Part shown: piece after piece, positions 12,889-25,400 of the stretch
Position numbering within the stretch: position 1 is the first letter of the stretch
Layout of the letters: the number at the start of each line of letters is the position of its first letter
Source of the DNA: Solea solea
Lineage: Eukaryota > Chordata > Actinopteri > Pleuronectiformes > Soleidae
NCBI RefSeq assembly: GCF_958295425.1
Contig: NC_081140.1
Location: forward strand, 14,802,087 to 14,866,086
Reading direction: 5' to 3'
DNA: 64,000 nucleotides
Notes under the pieces: generated by a model
What the model saw: the letters and a program-made list of their open reading frames with translations, nothing else
Databases searched by the model: none
What the model was told of the DNA's origin: nothing
Program-made: the position numbers and the translations under genes

Positions 12889-13744
12889 ATAAAAATGTGT
12901 TAGGTACATGTTGGAAACAGTTCACATCTTTACGTTCTCATCCTTGAAATAAAGTAGTATAAAATGCTAGTTTTTTATGTGTTAATGCTCCATTGTTGGT
13001 TTAAATCTATGCCACTGTAAATGTAAACATGTATATTGCAAACCTAACCTTAATCGACATACTTTATACTTCTGAACGAAAGAAGAAATTAAGAAATTTT
13101 AAAATGCAGTTTTCAATAAATTGTCTACTCTATATATTGTTTGTCTCTTGCTCCTGGTTCTTCTTTTTACATTTTGAAGCTCTACCTTCAACCGGGTTAA
13201 TACCTTTTTTTTTTTTTTTACATTTTTTCCCCAAGTATCAAGATTTCGTGAATGTGAGAGAAATTGACATTAGACATTTTACCTAGAATTGTTCAGCTGT
13301 AGTTTAATGTGACCTGTTATTGTTCTGCACTCCAACAGAAAGGTACTGTATGTGACTATGGAGTGCCAAAAAAAACAAAAAAAAACAAAATACAAAACAC
13401 CAAAGCTCACCTGTTATGACTCTTACGAAATAATACAATAATCATTCTGTGTTAGGAATAAATGATGTAACCCTGTGAAGCAGATTTATGATTTTGGCCA
13501 CAGTGAAACTTGGATGTGATAACAAAGCAAACAAATGACTTGTTGATTGATTCCCACGTGTCACTTCATTGACTGAGGACCATGTCATTACATAGACTAG
13601 CACACATTTAAAACCTTTAATTGCTTGGCCTTATTTTGTCATTTCATTTTCGTTTGCTCTTTAAAAGTTCCCAACACTTCACACGTAATTCTTCCTAACA
13701 CCTAACAGGTCAGAGGATGAAACACCTCCCATGGGCGGATGTAA

Positions 13745-13905
13745 TGCCATTGGTCATCATTTCTAAAACCCGCCCTATTTCTCACCAACATCCGCACGCG
13801 CATTGGTCCACGCGCCTGCTCATTTTGCGCGTAAACAGCAGGCGTCAGCGGCGAGTTTCCCGGCTCGTGTCTGATTGGTCAGTTGTATATTTTGACGTCA
13901 CGGCC
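13745..13905. promoter_or_regulatory. CpG-rich promoter: three inverted CCAAT boxes and a CRE
   Basis: ATTGG (inverted CCAAT, NF-Y type) occurs at 13749-13753, 13802-13806 and 13874-13878. A perfect TGACGTCA lies at 13893-13900. No canonical TATA box at the usual distance is obvious. The following ~300 bases are rich in CpG, unlike the surrounding AT-rich DNA. This is the usual make-up of a broadly active promoter. I infer transcription to the right because the GC-rich, splice-donor-bearing sequence lies on that side. NF-Y boxes work in both orientations, so a divergent transcript is possible. Confidence 0.6.
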
Positions 13906-15441
13906 CTGCCAGCTGATCGGAGTGAGAAGCCGGTTTGAAGAGAGGAGTTGGACCGGAGAGGGAGATAGAGGAGAGCCGAGGAGCAGCGAGCGGCGCGGGG
14001 TGGGAGCGGCCAACCGGATACTCAGACTGGAGCGTTTTCATTTGTGTTTCTCGCTCTCGGTTCAAAACGCTTTCTGGGTAAAGACTCGAGGCGAGTGTGT
14101 AGTCAGGGTGAACTTGAGCTGTGCGTGTCGTCGAAGCCTTTGGAAGTGTCAGGGGGGGGGAAATGATTGAGAGTTAAGGTGTGGCAGAGCGTCTGTGTCA
14201 GTGCTTCTACACTGACACACCGACTGTTTCTCCTCCACACTGACCACAGTCGAGCAACGGAGACTCTTTTCTTAACCAGTGTGTGGCTTTTAAAGGTCCT
14301 CTTCAGCCATTTTCATTAAGGGGAAAATATTACATAACAAATGTATTGCCATCTTGACGTGCGCATCTTTTGTCTTCGCGTCAGCTTCGGCGAATTAGAT
14401 GATTAGACTGTGATTATTCAAGTGCAGTAGTTGTTCTTCTTCGCTTTGCTTGCATAAGTGTGTGAAATGTAACGGACGTGGCAACTTTACAGTAGCCAGC
14501 TCTGCTAAATGCCACGGGCAAACTGGGCGTGAACACAGCCTAATAATAATAATCCCCCTTTTCTGCCCTTAAAACGCGGCTCAAATTGCCCGGACCTGGC
14601 ACAGCGTGAAATCCGTGACAAGTGCTTCTCCGCGGAGCTGGTGTGGATCCATCTGGACAAAAGTAAGTGCGAGTGTCGAACACGTTTTTGCAAACTTTTT
14701 TTCCGTGTCATTCAAAGGCCTCGGAATAAGACGAGCTCTCACGACAAGTCGGCACCTTTTTTTTTTTTTTCTTTTTTTTAAATGACAGTGGAAATTCAGC
14801 GTAAAGTGAAGTAACGCAGTGATACGGGACTGACGGCGGTGACGATCGAGGCCTGTGTGTAAGAAAAAAAATCAGTAGAGTCTGCATTTGTCTGTGATTC
14901 AGCGAGAATGTGATGGGGAGGGTGTGTCGTTTCGCCAGGCGAGCGTTTGGGCGTTGATTGAATCTAAATCCAGCAGAGAGAAGGAGAGGAAGCAGCAGCA
15001 GCAGCAGCAGCAAAGAGTTGATGTCTACATTAGTATCAGCAGAGCAGTGTGTCAAACAACACCGACGAGTCGTTCCGTGGAGATGCGACGCGATTTTATA
15101 ATTGGGAGGACGCGCAGGATGTGACCCTTTGCAGCCTAATTAAGATAAGCTTAAAGTCCAGAGGAAAGCAGATACATTCCTAAAGGCCCCACCCTATCGT
15201 AGCGCAACATGGATGTGGAGAGTTGCCCCCTCCTCCGCCTCCTCCTCCTCCTCCTCCTCCTCATCGTCCTCTTCCTCCTTCTCCCTCTCTGCGTCATTAA
15301 TTTCCCCTTTCAAGTCTGTCTGATGCTGTTTTCCTTCCTCAGAATCTCCAGGTGCCTACATTTGATCTTCTTGTCTTTTAATCTTTAAAGTTTAGGTCCA
15401 TGCCGTCAGGATCTACTGCCGGGAAGTTTCCATGAGCGGAG
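13905..15441 (+). other. Candidate 5' exon region of an unidentified gene
   Basis: Downstream of the promoter there are two good splice donors: AAAA|GTAAGT after base 14662, and GGAG|GTAAGG after base 15441. The second donor directly follows ATGAGCGGAG, so a reading frame beginning Met-Ser-Gly at 15432 would continue in the next exon with phase 1. Earlier ATGs with short frames would be upstream ORFs. The region also carries a (GCA)n run (14992-15012) and a (CTC)n run (about 15230-15264). No downstream exon that would fit was found in the window, so the gene is unnamed. Exon borders other than the donors are uncertain. Confidence 0.4.
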
Positions 15442-16900
15442 GTAAGGGCTGCATTTCAGTCAAACCACAACTATTCATGTGACATTTTCTACTTGGTATA
15501 GTTTGAAAAGTTCTATATTTTCATTTACGTGTTGATTCCGATTGCTTGTGCCCCCCTCCCCTCCCCCCCTCCCTTTTTATGGTACTGACACGGTGGTTGT
15601 TGCACTGTTCTTATCAACCTGTTGCAAGTTTAGACCGTCTGTGTACTCAATCACTCCCCCACCACCCTATTTCCACTGAGTTCCACTGGCAGAGATTATG
15701 TAATCTGTAATTCAGCGCTCAGTGCTGTCAAACCTTTGCTTATGCAAGCTCAGTTAAAACATTTCCACATTAACGGTGCCCACGAGTTAACTTTTGACAG
15801 CTTAACACCACATAGGCCCCAAAGCTCATATTCTTTGGTTTTAAAAAAAACAAAAACCTGAATTGAGGCTGGTGATATTTCAGTGATTAGCAAGCAGTGC
15901 CTTTCCCCACCTGCAGTCCATCTTTGTCAGCGAAATGACAGCTAAGACCCTGTCGTCTGTGATCTTTGCAAGTCATGAACGCCCTTAATGGAAAGCTTTA
16001 CTTGGTGCAAACAACCCCGTTTAGCAGATGTCATTTTTTCCAGACTCTAGTTCTAGAAGGACTCAGTGGAGGTTTTCTTATTTGGTTGCAAATGTAGCGA
16101 TGCCTTTTTTTTTCTTTTTTTTTTTTTCCACTCCTGATATTTCGTCAATGAATCTGTAAGGCTGGACATACGCTGGATAATACTTGATATAGATTCATCG
16201 GGTGCACTTCCCACTTCCCCCACTGCCATTGGGTGCCCAGCCCGTTGTAATTAATTGCTCTGGACAGTGAATTATACATGACGCTGCAGGCAGGTCAGTG
16301 TCTGGGCCACTGGACACATCTGGATTATCAGGATGCTTCTGTGTCCAGAATTGTTTTTTTTTTGTTAATGAGAATTAGCCTCGGTTCAATTCCGGCATAT
16401 ACCACACCCACATTCCATGCAGGAAGCGCTGTGTCGGAGCTAGTTTTTCGCATTTATAGTGTTATGATAATGTGTTTATGAGAAGTCATTGACTTTGCCT
16501 ACAATGGCCCATTGTGTATATTAAAGGGCTGGTGTGCAAGTGTACAGGATTTTAGCCGCATGTAATCGGCTACAGGTTAGAAGTGCACATCGATGACATG
16601 TTTCTTTTATGTAAAGACGGATCAGAAGCTGCCGCCTCCGTCGCCACATTCTTGCAGTTCAATGGTAATCCCTGTAAATATGCGGAGAACTCACTGACTT
16701 TATGAATCCTCAATTTGAAAAAAAGAAAAGATAAAGCCCTTATTCACTACCAAACTCTACTGCCTTACGTAGCACTCCATATGATTAAGAAGTTACTCGT
16801 CTCTGTCCTCTCTCTCTCTACTTCCTTCCCTTCACATTTCTTTTTTTAGTAAGTGTTTGCTTTGTCTGCTCTCTGATTGTTTTGCCACGTTGGATTAACC

Positions 16901-16925
16901 TGTGTGTGTGTGTGTGTGTGTGTGT
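16901..16925. repeat. (TG)n microsatellite
   Basis: Uninterrupted TG dinucleotides. Confidence 0.9.
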
Positions 16926-17587
16926 CATTGGTTAGGAGGCACGGTAGTTACCTCTGCGTGGCTAGATGTGATTAATACAGCTGTTCAGCAGTGACGTCCA
17001 TCGTGCCACTCCCCAGACTCAGGCACACACAGAAAGGGCATGTAAGAAGTGAGACAGATTTAAATCTCGTCCCCGTGTCCTCTGATCTCGAGTCAAATGT
17101 CAAGTTCTGAAAGTCATTTCTTGAGGGCATATAAACACATTTGTCTGTGTGCGATTTTTATTTTTTTTTGTTACTTAATTAACATATACAGGGAGACATG
17201 GAACAATTTTACATAATTGTCAGTGACACTCATTCTATCCAGACAATATAAAAATGGATCACTTGATGAGTCACCCTTCCTCCACTATCTTACGCTTGTG
17301 AATGACTCGCTCATGAATTGATTCACTGTAACTGAGCATGAATGAACATTGACTGTTATCGATGGTCAATCAGAGAGGGGAGGATCTGCGGTGGAAATGC
17401 GGTAGCTGCAGTGAGGTTGCACATTTCCATGGCCACACCCAGACAGCATCATGTGCAGTTACTTTGACTTGCTTAGGCTAATATGTAACAAGCTTTCTTG
17501 ATGAGACCGGCATTTTCTTTAATATTTGAAAGTATAGAGTTTGTAAGTGAGTGGGAAGTGTGTGTCTGCATCTTATGCTGTGCACAG

Positions 17588-17710
17588 GTGTGTGTGTGTG
17601 TGTGTGTGTGTAGCATCCTCAGATAGAGAGACAAATGTGCACATGCTGTGATTACATGTGTGCACATGCACAGGACAAGGGTGAGCGGTGTGTGTGTGTG
17701 TGTGTGTGTG
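17588..17710. repeat. Paired (GT)n microsatellites
   Basis: Two GT runs (17588-17611 and 17688-17710) are separated by about 76 bp of 'tgcacatg'-rich sequence. Confidence 0.9.
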
Positions 17711-19459
17711 CTGCACTGGCAAAGTCCGGGATTCATTTATGTACAAGTGCTTAGCGTGGAGAGAAGTCATCACCACACCTGAGCCGTGCTGTGTGGGATT
17801 CACCCGACCAGCAACACACTCATCTGGACAACACATGTCAGACTACATGTGTCTGTCTGCTGAAAAACTAACATCAAATGACGTTGTTTTATCAGTTAAA
17901 GGTGGGACTAATAAGTGAACTCAGACAGGTTTGGTAGAGTAGTGCTGGCCTCTTGTAACTTTCTGGTAAGTTTCCGCATGGACTTGCCAGGTTTAGTTTT
18001 TCACACTATTCTGTTGGTGACCTAATTACAGACCAAGGTCTATTGTGGCCTGTAGAATACGAACACACACACACACATTGTACAAAGATGGCGATAAAGC
18101 AAGTAGCCTGAGGGGACAGATATACAGCAGCCTGTATGCAAAGAGAAAAGCTAATGATTTTAAGTGTTGAGTTTTCATGGGTTAGGCTAAGTATGGTCTG
18201 GCCATATACAAGCGCAGGCTGAGCCACACTAAACCAGTGTTAAGATAATTTTAGGCTGAAGCAATGCTGTAGCAGTGGCGGTGGGCCTCTCAGCAGACCG
18301 GCTGGAATGTGGACCATATGTAGCAGGCATTCCAGGAATGTCACTGAGTCTCACTGAACTGACCAACCTAAAGACACAGAGGAAAGCAGGGCAGGATAAG
18401 GAGGAGCAAAGAGGGATAAAAAAAAATAAAGAATAAATGAAAATAGAGCTGGGGTGATGATATTGAAGGACGAAGGAGAACGTGGAAGGTGAAGGAGAGA
18501 TAAAGGGAAGATGAAATCTCTGCAGGAGAGGCTCAATAAAGTGTACAAGAAATGAGAGTGGGGAACGTGGGAGAGAAGTGATGGGTGGAGGCGAAGGACA
18601 GGCTCAAAGGAGATTTAGTACTAAAGACGGGTTGATGCTGTATAAATATGTTCCCCAAATATGTTTTTGAAAATGCGACAAATCATCAGGTTGAAGTTGG
18701 TATGATCCATATTTTTTTTCATATCACTGCATTTTACTGTTATGTTTGCCATTGATTCTTTATCAGTGCTCTGATTTAAGAATTTGCTTCAGCCAGAGCA
18801 GAAACAATTCAACTCAAATCCCAACATACCCTATGGCACTGTACATAGTAAGGCAAAAACCTTTACAATATTATAGAGAGCAGAGAGCACTAGGCTAACA
18901 AGTGGTCGACTGACAAATAAATCTGCAAAAACTAAATGTATTTTAAATTGAACTTCACTGGAGTATGAGTTATTAGTTTAACAAAACAAAACGGGGAAAT
19001 AATTTGAACTCTGTCTCTCATGACAAATGTTTTGGCAAATCATAAATGAATATATTCATAATGAAACCTCTCTGCCCTACACATCATTTAGTTTTTGTGT
19101 TTAAGTTTTGAAATTAACAACCAGAAAAAAGAAGTCTGAAAATAACCAAATTTAAAGTATTGAGTATTGGTTTGTGTGTCCGTAATTGTATGGTCGTACA
19201 TGCTCCATAAGACTTAAAAATGTTGGACACTTAATGACTTAATATCATAGCAAATGCACCTGGTAAATAATGTATAATAAAGGATATTGAATACTCCTCC
19301 TTGCTGATAGCTAAATCAAGAGTTAAATGGTGAGGAGGTGTCATACCACACCGTTCTTCCAGCTCATTAACTCAGGCTGAACGTTCTTTCTCAGCTCTGT
19401 TGGTTTAGTTCTCTGTGGTCTCATCGGGGTACAGCTGCGGCCAGAGCAGCAGGAAACGC

Positions 19460-19483
19460 GCACACACACACACACACACACAC
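19460..19483. repeat. (CA)n microsatellite
   Basis: Uninterrupted CA dinucleotides beginning after 'gaaacgcg'. Confidence 0.9.
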
Positions 19484-22400
19484 CATTCACACACTTATGC
19501 AAACTTAGTTTTTTCCATGGTAATGCCCTCTGTACACACTTACACACCCTGAGTGTGTGTCTGTGGTGAATTATCAGTTTTTCACTGACCAACAAAAATG
19601 TCATTAACTTATCACTTTAAACTTTTGCGTAAAATGACATGGTCACTTTTTTTTAACGTGTGCTGATAACCATCCGGAGATGACTAAAGGCTGAGGAGAG
19701 ATGGAGTGAAAGATGGCAGTTACAGGGAAGTCGACCTTGTATGGTTGGTTGATATATTACTATTAAATAATAATTGAACTAGCCCTTTAAAAAAAAAAAT
19801 GTTTGGCTTTTTCCTTTGATCTTCTTCAGCCATTCTTTCCGTAGAGTTAAAAAATATCCTGAAAACGGTGCATCCACTATGGAGCCACACAAGCATTCAT
19901 TTTGAGCAGTCTCCTAATGAATTTAAGTTCAAAATTAATTCTCCTTTTTGCTCTGTTTTTGGTCTCCACCTTCTCCTGGGGGTGGGGGGGGGGGGATATG
20001 CGGCTCTTCAGCTGCTAATTGCCCCCACTGTGTTTGTCACTCACGCTCCGCCTGCTGCTTGGAGTGTGAAGAGGGTGTACAGATGACTTATTTATTTTTG
20101 ACTTCCTTGGCGATTAGTCAACCAGTGGTTTATATTTTTTAAAAAGAAAAAAAAAACTCCCACATTAAGAAAATGACACCAATGATCTATGTTTCAGCTC
20201 GCTGTCTCTTTTGACTGGTCAGGAGAAGGGATGACACAGGAGGTTCTCTGGATTTGCACCACACATGCGCAGCTACCACTCCATGTTAATTTGCTCTGGG
20301 GGTCATTTTACTGTCTTTTAGCATTCTAACTCCAGTAAACTGCCAGTGAGAAGAGGGGGGAGTATGATGAGGATCTATATACAGGGAGGAAGAGAGATGG
20401 AGGGAGGGTGAATTCATGTGGACTACAGCGCCATTTACCCAGAGCAAGAGAAGGACACAAACAGATACATAGAAAGACACAATGTTCTCTTTGACTCCCT
20501 TCTTCCCAGTGGTAGGAAGAGATGACAGCCGGAGGAAGCACACAAATCTTTTCTTTATGCTGGGCCCCTTTACCCAGCGTTCACACCCGTACTTCCACCC
20601 CTCTGTTCCTGTTGCTCACTGTCTCGGGAGGATCTTGCTCTCCCTCCTGTTCAGTTCTGTTTCATAAAGGATGATTAGATCGCTCGTATGAGTACGCATG
20701 CACACGCACGTCAGCGAGTGCCCTTTGCATCAGTAACACGCACGTATGCAGATGCCGAGTCATGCTGCGTCACGCTTCTATCTTCATGTGGTGGGAACAC
20801 CAGGACCAGGATGTCAGCGTCTTGCTTTATGATATCACTGACGCAAATCGCAGCTCCCTACACACACACACACATACACTGATGCCATACTCTTCCCATG
20901 CATTCTTTCTCCCAGATGCTCAGTGTAAAATCCTGTTAGACACTGCAAGAATTAACTAGAGGGCCCATTTCCTTTTCCTCTTTCCCACCTGCTGAGATCA
21001 CATCACTCCTTCCTTAAGCAAATGGCACCATGCACTCGAAGGAAATACGAACATTAACGAGCTCGGCTCTGTTGATCAAAGGCGGCTGCAAAACTCCACA
21101 TCTGTGTGAATGACTATGTACAATAATTGCTATCAGGTTGTTTTAGCTGGAACGTGTATTTTTGGAGGAAAAGTACCTTGTTAAGATACAACGGCGAGCA
21201 CACATGTAGCTGAGTCACTAATTTATACCGTGTTTGGTGGGCCCCACCCTCACGGCTGTCTTTATGTGCATCCCTCTCCCTCCTTCACCCCAACCCTCCA
21301 GCTTCAGCCCCCTTAAATTAGAGGAAACCTTCTTTTAAATGCACTTTGGGATATTACTGAATGTTTCCTGCCCAGGGAACTGCTGTACCGTACCAGGCAA
21401 ATTTTGAGGAAAGCCAATCTTGGTTTCATCTGAGTCATTCACATACAAATGCACAGCAGCCGCGTGCGCGTAGATGGAGGTTACACAATGCAAATGCACA
21501 GTGCTCATGGGCATGCGTTTGTGTCAAGTGACATTTAATAATTTGCATTCAGCGTGTTGAGAGAACAAGCTGTTCGTGCTTCTTTGAAATAGGGTGTGGA
21601 CTCATCCCCCCTCCCCCCCCCCATCCGGCCCCTCCCCTTTCTCTTTCCTGATGACATTATTCCCATTTACGGAAACACACCCATTCACAGTGGTCGGTTC
21701 CACTTACTTTCAGCAGCTTTCGGGGACTAATGATGATCTCTGCCACTTCTGCCATGTTTGCATGTGTTTTCTTGTTTGTGTGTCTGTATGTGTCTCCTGA
21801 AATTCATTCCCTTTCAGCTCACTAATCCCATTCAAGACTGTAGGAGGAAGACTCTGGCAAATATAGTATATTGATTCACCCCTGAAAGCAATCTGTCACA
21901 GGCCTATAAATATGATTATAGTGTTTGGAGGTTCACGGATGATGAAGTGCAGGCCAGTGAAAATTGGAACAATGACACACCGGGCACCTATGTGTGCATG
22001 CATGTACTGTGTATCCATGGATGGACAAAGGGGAATGCATACATATACTGTAGACGCTTCACAATTATCTCTGTACTAATTAGTTATTTTCATGTTGTCC
22101 ACTGACTGATACTCTTCCAAGAGCACAGGAACGTGCAAAGAACACAGATTCGCGAGCACTGCCCAGCGTCGGTAACCTTCGGTATTTTTCGGCGACGTTA
22201 ACTTTTTTTGGATACTTGTTCAAATGACAACGAAAAACAAAAATAATCTAAAAGGTTACAAGTTAGCATACCGCTCTACTAGAAACAGAGTCACCATGCA
22301 GCCTTTTCTGGGCTTTCTTGCCAGTGTTCAAACGCAGCACCGATGTTCACCCTGGTCTTGGCAGTAGCTTTCCCAAAAAACGTCTTTCGTTTGCGACCGA

Positions 22401-25400
22401 CACCTGTTGTTAGCACCTTTTCTGCCGTAACGTTGCTGCAATTGTCTCGTTGGATTAAGGTCTGGCGTTGTCTTCTGATGCGTGATTAGTGCACAAAGTG
22501 GGGTACGCGCATGGGGGGGGGGAATGGTAGTTTGATTGATGCGCCACGATCCAATTCATTCGTTCGGGCCGTTCAATATGATTGGATGGTGTTTTTACAG
22601 GCCTGTCCGTTCCACCTTGGTATGATATGATAGGTAGTTGTTGCTGTTGTTTAATTAATAACCCTGGCGTGTGACAAAAGCCTTCTCTGACAAAACTAGC
22701 ATTAGCTGTTCTCCAAGCTCACAGCTTTCAAAGGGAAATGTTTTTGATTACTGCAATGGTGGCTGGAGGAGGATGCTTGTGAAATAGATATTGGCAAAGC
22801 CTTTTTGAGGAGAGATAAGAGACTCGCCAGAATATGGTGCAAAGCCGCTCCTTCCCTAACAACACAGCAACCACATATGTAAGATAAACCTGCTTCTGTG
22901 AAAAAAAAAAAAAGAAAAGGTTTACTTAACTTAAGTGTTAGCCCTACACTTACAGAGAGCAAGAAATCTGGCTGTGATCTGTGTGTGGAGTGTTCACATT
23001 TGCTTTTTGCTGTCTCATGTTGCAGCAGAAACACTGAGCTTCTATTATCATTTTTTTCCACATCACACAGAAACTGTACAGACTGAGACTGTTTTTATTT
23101 GTTTTTTTTGCATTTGATCTTGGATAAGAAATGGCATTCTTTGAATGATTCACGGGGCTTCCCATTTTTTTGTGTTGGCCAAGTCATTCCATGCAGGCCC
23201 TCGGGGAGATGTGGATATTGGCAAACATTCATAGATTGAATCCATTATCCCTCCGATGTGTTTTTTGTTTTTTTTCTCCACATTTTTTTTTCGGGTCATA
23301 CTTAAGCAATTAAATTTCCACCAAATTTGTGGTGAAAATAATGGTTTGTAACAATTCATGGCTGCCCACCAAAATGTGTTGCACGTGGGAATGGATAAGG
23401 GTGTCTCCCAAACCCAAGGAGGAGTGGTCTGTGTCTAAAGTCACATCACTTTTCATTTGAAAATTATTGACCCTTGGCTATTTCACCGAGGTGCAATCAC
23501 ACATTAACCTCATCATCATCCCCCAAACCACTAAACACCTGATTTTTAATCAACATTACAGTTTGTGTTCCAGAGGTTTGATTTTGAAGCTTAACAAATT
23601 GCCCGTCTGTCTCCGAAGCTAAACATTTGAATTGCAAACATACATTATACAAGATGTTTGCTTGTGTACCTAAGTGTGATGTCTTGGATTGAGAACAGGA
23701 GGCCCTGTTCTCCATGACTCCGGGCATCGGTGCCAGCAGTGCTCCAATCACTCGTACACATGTGCACTTTCTGCTTCTTAAGTGTTGGTGTGTTTTTGTG
23801 TTTGTGCGCTTACACACTCTGAGAAGCCATTTTCAGCCTGTTGCTTAGGCTGGCTGTAATTGTCCTGGGAATCATCGGCTCCGTGTAATAAATCACTCCT
23901 CTGGTACACTGTGTTCTCCACTCTGGGATGGCTGCTGTGTGCATGTAGTGTGCATGGTTAGCATATTGTGAGCAGAGAAACGACAACACAAAAGGAATAA
24001 TAGGGATTTATTATTACATTTACAGCACGGGAAACGGCAGCTCTCACAACACCCTTTTTTTTTTTTTGGTGGGTCATACGGTTGTTTTGTTTGTTCGTTT
24101 GTTCCTTTATTTGTTTTGCACTTTCGATTGCTCATCATTGTTTCTTTTCATTTCTCCTTCGACCCATACACATAAAGCCTGTGGCACTATGTGTATGGGT
24201 TGGCAATACATCTGTCCATCCTCCGCTTCTTGAATGTGACATCTCACATTTCCAATTTGGCACAAACGTTCATTTGGACACTTAACGATGATGATCGAGG
24301 CCACTGTGACCTCACACACCTGTATGTCTTATGAAAGAGTTATCTTAAGAATGGTCTTGAACATTAAACTATTTAAATCAACACAACGCGCGCTATAAGA
24401 GTCAGATGGATTTGAAACACTGAGTTCTTCATTGCACGCTGAGCTGAACTGGCTAGTTACTAGAGACTGCTGAATTGCCAGGAGTCCTGTTCTGTCATCC
24501 TGTGTCATATTAGGGATATTACATGGTCACTAGCTTGCATTCATTCTCTGACCTTGTCAGTGTTTGCTGTTCTTTTTTTCAACATCCAGTTCTCTCTTCC
24601 CTACTATTGGTTTACCTTTCTTTCCATCCTTATGTGAAACTGCCTTCATCGTGCCAGTTTAAATACAGTCCGTCAGACACTAAGAAGAAACTAATCTTTT
24701 CTCTGTTAACAAATGCTGGTGGAGCTCTCAGGTGCCGTCTTACAAATTTGCTCAATGGAAACAAAAGCGAAGCCTTTGCCCTGGATCTCATCTCCAACAT
24801 TACACACCCACAATGGATCCCTCTGAATTTGGTACAAGATCAAGGCCCACAACCCATTCAGATTTCCCTCACTCTAGTCTCAGTGGAAGGACTGTGTGCG
24901 TGTGTGTGCGCGCGCACGCAGTCCAGAGCTTTCCACTGTTGCTCAGAGCAGCATGGGGTTCGTCGAGTTTCTAGGGGTTGCTGGGTTCGCGGAGCTGCTG
25001 AGAGCTGGTTTGCCCAAAGTCCTGTCCTTGAACTGTGAAAGAAAATGCTGCTAGGGAAAGACTTTTCAGACTGACTGACTGCAATAGTTGAAGCCTGTCC
25101 AGCTGAATGGGATCCAGGCAAGACAAATCCTGAGCTACTAGTAAGTATTACACAGTAGTGGCCTGAAAGGGGATGTTAAAATGGTACATCATACGAAGGG
25201 TTTTCTCGTAACTTTTAATCTCTAAAGCTTGATTAGCGGCTTTAGCAAGTGGCTAAACTTTCACAACTACTTCCCAGCAAAGAGGATCATGGTCCACATT
25301 GGCCTAGTGTTGTTGCTCATAAGGGTTTCATTCTTCAAACATTTATTTAACTGGCATTCATTGCAACAAAAGTTTGTCAGGTTTTCTCTGGGGGGGGGGG

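Larger units (their letters stand above)
1..13700. other. Non-coding region with scattered mobile elements
   Basis: I found no complete gene here. Open frames are short and mostly arise from low-complexity DNA. The region holds CT-rich tracts, a (GGT)n run, CA/GT microsatellites and several decayed transposons listed separately. Bases 3-101 form an open frame ending in TAA that could be the tail of a gene lying to the left, but I could not match it to a family. Two exon-like stretches (675-807 plus, 9806-9945 minus) are treated separately. The region could be intergenic or intronic. Confidence 0.6.

Noticed and set aside
24523..25038. 171-codon open frame, plus strand
   Set aside because: No domain or motif recognised, it crosses a GT/GCGC-rich repeat, and it has no supporting splice or promoter context.
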